Assembly: GCA_020201365.1 (NCBI GenBank)
Contig: JAIVGV010000307.1
Span: 1-11,009 of the forward strand
Direction: 5' to 3'
Source: Acidobacteriota bacterium
GTDB lineage: Bacteria > Acidobacteriota > Blastocatellia > Pyrinomonadales > Pyrinomonadaceae
Length of the DNA: 11,009 bases
Shown here: positions 6,239 through 11,009 of the stretch, in pieces
Numbering within the stretch: position 1 is the first letter of the stretch
How the letters are laid out: every line of letters begins with the position of its first letter
Program-made: the position numbers and the translations under genes
The notes under the pieces: model-generated
Database searches by the model: none
Told to the model about the DNA's origin: nothing
The model's input: only the letters and a program-made list of their open reading frames with translations

Positions 6239-7414
6239 ATGGATCGCTTCACCGATCAAGCCCCCTTCTTCACCGACGATCACCGCCGTCTGGCGGCGAG
6301 CGCGGCGAGCTTCGTGTGGCGCGAGATCGAGCCGCACGCGGCGCGAGCCGAGGAGGCGACCGACGAGGACTTCCGCTCGCTCGTCGCGCTGCTCGCCGAA
6401 GCCGACCTGCTGCGCTTCTGCGTGCGCCGCGACGCGCCGTTAGACGTGCGCTCGCTCTGCATCGTCCGCGAAGAACTCGCCTACTCTTCGGCGCTCGCCG
6501 ACGCCGCGTTCGTCATGCAGGGCTTGGGCACCTACGCCGTGAGCCTCGCCGCGCCCGCCCACGTGCGCGAGTTCTGGATCGAGCGCGCCGCCGCGGGTCG
6601 CGCCGTCGCGGCGTTTGCGCTCACGGAGGCTGACGCGGGCTCGGACGTCTCCGCCGTCTCGACGACCGCCCGCCTCGAAGGCGACGCCTACGTGCTCGAC
6701 GGTCGCAAGCGCCTCATCTCCAACGCCGGAGTCGCGGACTTCTACACGGTCTTCGCGCGCACCGGCACGCGCGCCGACGGTCGCGCGGAGCTGTCGGCGT
6801 TCGTCGTCAGCGCGCGCATGCCCGGCTTCTCCGTGCGCGAGCGCACGCAGCTCATCGGCGCGCACCCCATCGGCGAGATCGAGTTCAACAACTTGCGCGT
6901 GCCCGCCGAAGATCGCGTCGGCGACGAGGGCGACGGTCACCCGCTCGCGATGCGGACGATGTACGTCTTCCGCCCGTCGGTCGGCGCCGCCGCCTGCGGC
7001 ATGGCGCGGCGCGCGCTCGACGAGGCGATCGCCCACGCCAAGCGTCGCAGACAGTTCGGCGCGCCGATCTCCTCCTTCCAGCTCGTCCAGGCGAAGCTCG
7101 CCGAGATGGCGACCGAGCTCGACGCCGCGCGCCTGCTCGTCTATCGAGCCGCCTACGCGCGCGACGCCGCCGAGCGCGGCGAAGCGACAGCCGACAGTTC
7201 CGCCCTCACGCGCGCCGCCTCCGAAGCCAAGCTCTACGCCACGGAAGCCGCGCAGCGCATCATTGACGAAGCCGTCCAGATTCACGGCGGCGCGGGACTC
7301 GTCCGCGGCGCGGTCGTCGAGCGCCTCTACCGCGACATCCGCGCGCTCCGCATCTACGAGGGCACGTCCGAGATTCAGAAGCTGATCATCGCGCGCGAGT
7401 TGTTGAAAGAGTAG
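6239..7414 (+). CDS. Acyl-CoA dehydrogenase
   Basis: A 391-residue FAD-dependent acyl-CoA dehydrogenase of normal length. It oxidises an acyl-CoA to the 2-enoyl-CoA and passes electrons to ETF. The middle-domain FAD/substrate motif ALTEADAGSD is at 127-136, KRLISNAG follows around 157-164, RRRQFGAPIS lies in the C-terminal helical domain, and VQIHGGAGL precedes the active site. The catalytic base is E374 in YEGTSEIQ, equivalent to E376 of medium-chain acyl-CoA dehydrogenase, so the enzyme should be active. In this cluster the substrate is probably a ring-derived CoA thioester, either an alicyclic intermediate made by the flavin monooxygenase and reductase or the opened dicarboxylic chain; this is inferred from context. 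Start ATG 6239 has no Shine-Dalgarno site and follows a pyrimidine-rich repeat arm. Confidence 0.95.
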   Translation: MDRFTDQAPFFTDDHRRLAASAASFVWREIEPHAARAEEATDEDFRSLVALLAEADLLRFCVRRDAPLDVRSLCIVREELAYSSALADAAFVMQGLGTYAVSLAAPAHVREFWIERAAAGRAVAAFALTEADAGSDVSAVSTTARLEGDAYVLDGRKRLISNAGVADFYTVFARTGTRADGRAELSAFVVSARMPGFSVRERTQLIGAHPIGEIEFNNLRVPAEDRVGDEGDGHPLAMRTMYVFRPSVGAAACGMARRALDEAIAHAKRRRQFGAPISSFQLVQAKLAEMATELDAARLLVYRAAYARDAAERGEATADSSALTRAASEAKLYATEAAQRIIDEAVQIHGGAGLVRGAVVERLYRDIRALRIYEGTSEIQKLIIARELLKE

Positions 7415-7481
7415 TCAGCAATCAGCAGTCAGTAATCAGCCTGTACAAAGGACGGCTGTTCTACTGCCTACTGCCTACCAC
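7412..7481. repeat. Inverted heptamer arrays between the acyl-CoA dehydrogenase and monooxygenase genes
   Basis: From the TAG stop the left arm reads TAGTCAG, CAATCAG, CAGTCAG, TAATCAG, CC (7412-7441). The right arm (7461-7481) is CTACTGC twice followed by CTACCAC; its reverse complement is TAGGCAG, related to but not identical with the left unit, so pairing is imperfect. The right arm runs straight into ATG 7482 with no Shine-Dalgarno site. Confidence 0.85.
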
Positions 7482-8630
7482 ATGAAGATCAACGTCATCG
7501 GCGGCGGACCCGCCGGGCTCTACTTCGCGCTGTTGATGAAGGCGCGAGCCGGCAGGCACGAGATCGCGGTCTTCGAGCGCAACCCGCCGGACGCGACCTT
7601 CGGCTGGGGCGTCGTCTTCTCCGACAAGACGCTCTCGTACCTGCGCGACAGCGACGAGCCGACGTACAGTGAGATCACGCGCGCGTTCGCGACTTGGGAC
7701 AACGTGGACGTGGTGCACCGCGACGAGCGTGTCACGATCCGCGGCAACAAGTTCTCCGGCATCGCGCGCATCAAGCTGCTGAACATCCTGCAAGCGCGCT
7801 GCGAAGAGCTCGGCGTCGCCTTGCGCTTCCGCGAGGAGGTCGCCGACGTTGAGCTTTTGCGCGACTGCGATCTGCTCGTCGGCGCGGACGGCGTGAACAG
7901 CGCGACGCGCGAGCGCTACCGCGAGCGGTTCGAGCCTTCCTTGAGCGTGCGCGCCAACAAGTACGTCTGGTACGGCACGCGGCGGCTCTTCCACGGGCTC
8001 ACGCTCACGTTCCGCGAGGACGCCGCCGGAGTCTTCGCCGCGCACTCCTACAAGTTCGACGCGGAGACGAGCACCTTCATCGTCGAGTGCGACGCGGAAA
8101 CGTGGCGCGCGGCGGATTTCGCGGCGATGTCGGACGGGGAGACGCGCGCGTACCTCGGCGGGGTCTTCTCGCGCGACCTCGGCGGGCACGAGCTTTTGTC
8201 GAACAACTCCCGTTGGATCAACTTCCTGCTCGTCCGAAACGCCCGCTGGCAGTTCGAGAACGTCGCGCTCCTGGGCGACGCGCTGCACACGGCGCACTTC
8301 TCCATCGGCTCGGGCACGAAGCTCGCGCTCGAAGACTCAATCGCGCTCGCCCGCGCCTTCGACGAAACGCGGGGCGTCACCGCGGCGCTCGCCGAGTTCG
8401 AGCGCGCGCGCAAGCCGGTCGTCGAGGAGTACCAGCGCGCGGCATACGAGAGCCTCGTCTGGTTCGAGCACATGAAAGACTACGTGCACCTCGCGCCGCT
8501 CCCCTTCGCCTTCTCGCTGATGACGCGCAGCAAGAAGGTGACTTACGAGAACCTGCGCCGCCGCGACCCCGCGTTCGTCGCGGCGTATGAGGCGGAAAGG
8601 ATGAAGTCGGAGCGCGGAACGATGAGGTAA
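7482..8630 (+). CDS. FAD monooxygenase, 2-aminobenzoyl-CoA / salicylyl-CoA 5-hydroxylase type (stand-alone)
   Basis: A 382-residue group A flavoprotein monooxygenase. FAD contacts are visible: VIGGGPAG at the N-terminus (5-12), E32 at the end of the second strand, GADGVNS at 134-140, and GDALHTAHFSIGSG from 265. The stretches FGWGVVFSD (40-48) and FSGIARIKLLNILQ (91-104) are what I recall from the N-terminal half of 2-aminobenzoyl-CoA monooxygenase/reductase and of bifunctional salicylyl-CoA 5-hydroxylase/oxidoreductase. Those proteins are about twice as long, with a fused Old Yellow Enzyme half; here the chain stops after the hydroxylase domain. NADH and oxygen are the expected co-substrates, hydroxylating C5 of the CoA-activated ring. 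Substrate choice (2-amino versus 2-hydroxy) is undecided; the RidA-like neighbour tips me towards the amine. The last dozen residues (AERMKSERGTMR) overlap repeat-like DNA. Confidence 0.9.
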   Translation: MKINVIGGGPAGLYFALLMKARAGRHEIAVFERNPPDATFGWGVVFSDKTLSYLRDSDEPTYSEITRAFATWDNVDVVHRDERVTIRGNKFSGIARIKLLNILQARCEELGVALRFREEVADVELLRDCDLLVGADGVNSATRERYRERFEPSLSVRANKYVWYGTRRLFHGLTLTFREDAAGVFAAHSYKFDAETSTFIVECDAETWRAADFAAMSDGETRAYLGGVFSRDLGGHELLSNNSRWINFLLVRNARWQFENVALLGDALHTAHFSIGSGTKLALEDSIALARAFDETRGVTAALAEFERARKPVVEEYQRAAYESLVWFEHMKDYVHLAPLPFAFSLMTRSKKVTYENLRRRDPAFVAAYEAERMKSERGTMR

Positions 8631-8655
8631 GACATGCCGTCTTCACTTCATCGTT
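8618..8655. terminator. Strong hairpin between convergent genes, likely bidirectional terminator
   Basis: AACGATGA (8618-8625) pairs with TCATCGTT (8648-8655). Inside it, G8626, G8627 and T8628 can pair with T8647 (wobble), C8646 and A8645. After a bulged C8644, AAGAC (8629-8633) pairs with GTCTT (8639-8643) around an ATGCC loop, giving about 16 pairs in total. The stop codon TAA 8628-8630 of the monooxygenase gene is inside the stem. There is no U-tract on either side, so intrinsic termination is likely but not certain. Confidence 0.6.
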
Positions 8656-8675
8656 CATCGTTCATCGTTCATCGT
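8647..8675. repeat. Tandem TTCATCG heptamer array over the 3' end of the flavin reductase gene
   Basis: Four exact copies of TTCATCG occupy 8647-8653, 8654-8660, 8661-8667 and 8668-8674. On the minus strand the unit is TGAACGA, and its TGA is the stop codon of the minus-strand gene (8664-8662); the last residues of that protein (NDER) are encoded by the array. The inverted counterpart is degenerate, CGATGAG at 8620-8626, within the 3' end of the monooxygenase gene. Confidence 0.9.
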
Positions 8676-10152
8676 TTTGTCTTTCCCACTTCGGCGGCAG
8701 CAGTCTGCGCCGCCCGTCGGCGCTGAGCGCGACGCCCGGCTCGTCGAGCCGAGCCCGATCCCAGAGCTTGCACGTCACCTGCTTGTGCGCCTGATCGAGC
8801 GCCTCGCAGTAGTTGGTGTAGGTGCAGCGGCGGACTTGCGCGCCGCGCCCCGTTCGCACTTTAAGAAACCAGTCCGGGTCGGCGAGCGACTGCCGCGCCG
8901 CGCCGACGATGTCCGCCTCGCCGCGGCGCAAAATCTCTTCCGCCTGATCGAACGTGCAGATGCCGCCCGTGGTGACGACGGGCGTCGCGTCGCCGTCGTC
9001 GTTCACCGCGCGCTTGACGGCGGCGGCGAGCGGGACGCTGCGACCGAAGGGACCGCGCGCGTCCGAGAGCGCCGTCGGCATGCACTCGTAGCCGCTCTCT
9101 CCCGTGTAGGGATAGACGGCGTGCCCGACCTTCGGCTGCTCGGCGTCCTCAAACTTCCCGCCCTTCGAGAGCGACAAATAATCGAAGCCCGCGCGCGCGA
9201 ACTCGCGCCCGAAGTAGATCGCGTCTTCGAGCCGACTCCCGCCCTCGATCACCTCGTCGCCGAGGAAGCGCACGCCGACCGTGTAATCGTCGCCCACCGA
9301 AGCGCGCACCGCCGCGTAAACTTCGAGCGGGAGCCGCACACGGTTTTCGCGCGAGCCGCCGTAGCCGTCCGCGCGGTCGTTCAAAGCCGAGAGGAACGAA
9401 GCCATCGTGTAGGCGTGCGCGTAGTGCAGCTCCACGCCGTCGAACCCCGCCTCGCGCGCGCGCCGCGCGGCGCCGGCGAAGATCGCGGGGAGGACTCCCG
9501 GCAGCTCCGCGATGTGCGCGAGGTGCGTGTCCGTGACGCGCTCGCGGTAGCCCTTGCGCAGCGACTCAAGCTCGCGCTCGTCCAAAACTCTTTCGATCAG
9601 CCCGCCGGGCGACGCGGCGAGAAACTGTCGCACGCGCGCGTCGTCCGCCCCCGTCCAACTCTCGTCCTCAGTCGCTAAGGCTAGTGCGCGGCGGTGGCGC
9701 TCGGTGATGTCCAGGAAGCGCGCGAAGAACTTGGCGGGATCGGGGCGGCGTTTGACTGCGAGGAAGTCTATGATCTGTATGAAGAGGCGCGTGCGTCCGC
9801 CGCCCGCGCGCCGCACCGCCGCGACGAGATCGCGCAAGCCGGGGAGGAAGCGGTCGTGACCGATCCGCAGCAGCGGTCCCGAAGGGATGTCGCGCACGCC
9901 CGTCGCCTCGACCACAATCGCGCCCGGCTGCCCTTCGGCGAAGCGCGCGTACCATTCCAGATTCTCGCGCGTCACGAAGCCGTCCTCGGTCGCGCGCCAA
10001 GGCACCATCGCGGGAACCCACGTGCGCTCTTCGAGCAGACACGCGCCGACGCGGATCGGCTGGAACAGAAGCGCGCGCGCGGCTTCTTCGCGCGACGGGT
10101 GGTGCGTCGCGGGCAGCTCGTGGCGGGTGCGGTTCGGCGGTCGCCAAGTCAT
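8662..10152 (-). CDS. NADH:flavin oxidoreductase, Old Yellow Enzyme-like FMN barrel protein
   Basis: A 496-residue FMN TIM-barrel protein. The active-site signature is DGVELHYAHAYTMASFLS (238-255), with H243 and H246 matching the family's HxAH, then YGGSRENR (264-271). FMN-phosphate contacts are GGI (396-398) and VGAARQSLADPDW (416-428). Odd points: the usual cysteine/threonine after the first strand is V50; the QLxHxGR motif is replaced by FIQIIDF; an insertion of about 70 residues follows it (131-205); and three cysteines (C443, C449, C461) form a pattern near, but not equal to, the four-cysteine iron-sulphur motif of 2,4-dienoyl-CoA reductase. ATG 10152 is the first plausible start; further upstream the frame is antisense to another gene. 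Convergent with the monooxygenase, it may supply the reductase step that is fused in related proteins, but its motifs differ from those fused domains as I remember them. Confidence 0.92.
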   Translation of the reverse strand: MTWRPPNRTRHELPATHHPSREEAARALLFQPIRVGACLLEERTWVPAMVPWRATEDGFVTRENLEWYARFAEGQPGAIVVEATGVRDIPSGPLLRIGHDRFLPGLRDLVAAVRRAGGGRTRLFIQIIDFLAVKRRPDPAKFFARFLDITERHRRALALATEDESWTGADDARVRQFLAASPGGLIERVLDERELESLRKGYRERVTDTHLAHIAELPGVLPAIFAGAARRAREAGFDGVELHYAHAYTMASFLSALNDRADGYGGSRENRVRLPLEVYAAVRASVGDDYTVGVRFLGDEVIEGGSRLEDAIYFGREFARAGFDYLSLSKGGKFEDAEQPKVGHAVYPYTGESGYECMPTALSDARGPFGRSVPLAAAVKRAVNDDGDATPVVTTGGICTFDQAEEILRRGEADIVGAARQSLADPDWFLKVRTGRGAQVRRCTYTNYCEALDQAHKQVTCKLWDRARLDEPGVALSADGRRRLLPPKWERQNDER

Positions 10153-10302
10153 CGCGTGATCGTCTCGGGCGGCGCGGGTTCGTCCGCGCGGGGCAGTGTA
10201 ACAGTTTCCACGCCCGTCCTGCCCCGCGCGGTTGTTAAGCTGCGCGCGAAAGTCTGTTAAGATGCGCGCGCCGCGCCCGCCGGGTTTGCGGGCATCGGTC
10301 GT
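10153..10302. promoter_or_regulatory. Divergent intergenic region with 22-bp-spaced direct repeats
   Basis: This 150-bp gap must hold the promoters of both the minus-strand flavin reductase and the plus-strand PDZ protein. TGTTAAG-C-TGCGCGCG (10233-10248) and TGTTAAG-A-TGCGCGCG (10255-10270) match at 15 of 16 positions and start 22 bp apart, about two helical turns, so they lie on the same DNA face as paired regulator sites often do. I found no convincing -35/-10 pair and no Shine-Dalgarno site before either gene. The repeats sit 33-70 bp upstream of ATG 10303, a sensible position for an operator of that gene. Confidence 0.4.
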
Positions 10303-11009
10303 ATGCGCTTGCGCCCCCGCGTCATCGTCGTCTGCTGCTTCTACGCCGTGATGTGCGCCTATGCGGCGACGAACGCCTACCAGTCGCTGCGACTGAACCG
10401 GAGCGACACGGGCTGGGAGGCGACGCGGCGCGGCGATCGCGTGCTGGTGGGGGCGGCTGGCGACGAGGCGGCAGCGCTTCAGCCGGGCGACGAGGTCGTT
10501 GCGATTAACGACCGACCCGTCGCGGAAGGCTCGCGCTCGACGGTCGCCAGCCTCGCGCCGGGCACTGCTTACGCGCTCACGGTGCGCCGCGGCGGGCGCG
10601 ACGAGAGGCTCGAGCTGCGGACGCGGCCCGTGCCCGCCAGCCGGTGGCTCACGCTCTTCGCGCTCGTCGTGCTGCTGCCCGCCGTCTGCTTCGCGACGGG
10701 TCTCGCGGTCTTCCTCCTCAAGCCCGACGACAAGCAGGCGCTGCTGCTCGCGCTGCTCTTCGCCGTCTTCATCCCGCCGATGGCGTTCCACTGGTACGCG
10801 GGGCTGCCCGCGCCGCTCGCCTTCCTGATGTACCTCGGTCCGCTCGTCACGCCGCTCGCCTTCTTCCTGCTCCTGCACCTCTTCCTCGTCTTCCCCGTGC
10901 GCTCGCCGCTCCTGCGCCGCTTCCCCCGCCTGGAGTGGTGGCTCTACCTGCCCTTCCCGCTGATCTTCGTGCGCAGGAACGCGATGAGCGGCACGACGTG
11001 GGGCATCTC
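10303..11009 (+). CDS. PDZ-domain integral membrane protein, probable sensor kinase N-terminus (3' end missing)
   Basis: The frame from ATG 10303 is open to the window edge: 235 visible residues, no stop. One membrane segment at about 6-24 is followed by an extracytoplasmic PDZ-like domain (about 44-108) containing LQPGDEVVAINDRPV (59-73). At least three more hydrophobic segments follow at about 115-139, 145-162 and 170-198, and a fourth near 212-223. This N-terminal layout resembles multi-domain sensor histidine kinases or PP2C-type phosphatases that I recall from Acidobacteriota, where GAF and catalytic domains follow; the diagnostic part is outside the window, so that is only a suggestion. 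It is divergently transcribed from the flavin reductase and probably not part of the catabolic operon. No Shine-Dalgarno site precedes the start. Confidence 0.8.
   Translation, partial: MRLRPRVIVVCCFYAVMCAYAATNAYQSLRLNRSDTGWEATRRGDRVLVGAAGDEAAALQPGDEVVAINDRPVAEGSRSTVASLAPGTAYALTVRRGGRDERLELRTRPVPASRWLTLFALVVLLPAVCFATGLAVFLLKPDDKQALLLALLFAVFIPPMAFHWYAGLPAPLAFLMYLGPLVTPLAFFLLLHLFLVFPVRSPLLRRFPRLEWWLYLPFPLIFVRRNAMSGTTWGI

Noticed and set aside
6440..7285. Minus-strand open frame of 281 residues inside the acyl-CoA dehydrogenase gene
   Set aside because: The plus strand carries every acyl-CoA dehydrogenase motif including the catalytic glutamate; the antisense product has no recognisable motif.
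3138..7481. CRISPR array or minisatellite interpretation of the heptamer repeats
   Set aside because: Units are 7 bp with no spacers, differ between gaps and form mirrored pairs, which does not fit CRISPR repeats; a single expanding minisatellite would not give inverted partners with a new unit at each junction.
8600..8700. A recent frameshift or inversion splitting one fused monooxygenase/reductase gene
   Set aside because: The two genes are on opposite strands, each has its own start and stop, and the reductase carries motifs unlike the fused half as I recall it, so a simple disruption of one gene does not explain them. An ancient rearrangement is not excluded.
10153..10878. A 242-residue upstream extension of the minus-strand flavin reductase frame
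   Set aside because: It is low-complexity (E/R/Q-rich), has no homology I recognise, and is antisense to the PDZ protein, whose codons show a clear PDZ fold and membrane segments. The reductase starts at ATG 10152.

Overview
This is a GC-rich bacterial window with an aerobic, CoA-thioester route for breaking down aromatic acids. It opens inside boxB (benzoyl-CoA 2,3-epoxidase, oxygenase subunit) and continues on the + strand through a TetR regulator, three crotonase-fold enzymes, a short-chain dehydrogenase, a RidA-family protein, an acyl-CoA dehydrogenase and a flavin monooxygenase resembling the hydroxylase half of 2-aminobenzoyl-CoA monooxygenase/reductase or salicylyl-CoA 5-hydroxylase. 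A convergent minus-strand gene encodes an Old Yellow Enzyme-like flavin oxidoreductase. After a 150-bp divergent gap, a PDZ-domain membrane protein begins and runs off the right edge. CoA ligase, BoxA, BoxC and thiolase are not in the window and may lie to the left.

Layout: 1-1245 boxB (5' end missing); 1290-2024 tetR; 2025-2303 a non-coding gap with a REP/MITE-like element; 2304-8630 a codirectional catabolic block; 8662-10152 the minus-strand flavin reductase; 10303 to the end the PDZ protein. My reading of the pathway is inference. BoxB epoxidises benzoyl-CoA. The monooxygenase, probably with a separate reductase, dearomatises 2-aminobenzoyl-CoA or salicylyl-CoA. The RidA-like protein may help remove the amino group, and the crotonases, SDR and acyl-CoA dehydrogenase carry out ring opening and beta-oxidation. 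No enzyme step can be proven from sequence alone.

The most unusual feature is not a gene. Nearly every gene junction (1243-1358, 3138-3238, 4814-4894, 5286-5355, 6152-6234, 7412-7481, 8618-8675) holds a tandem array of about three to five 7-bp units facing an inverted array of the same unit, so each gap can fold into a long hairpin. The heptamer differs from gap to gap. In five gaps the TAG stop codon is itself the first three bases of the heptamer, and the opposing arm ends within a few bases of the next start codon, where a Shine-Dalgarno sequence would normally sit. The one junction without such an array is a 1-nt stop/start overlap.

Taxonomy: the heptamer arrays, the GCTCC-GTA-GGAGC mini-hairpin repeats, the high GC and the PDZ membrane sensor together suggest Acidobacteriota, perhaps Blastocatellia. 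This rests on recalled impressions of such genomes and is a moderate-confidence guess.
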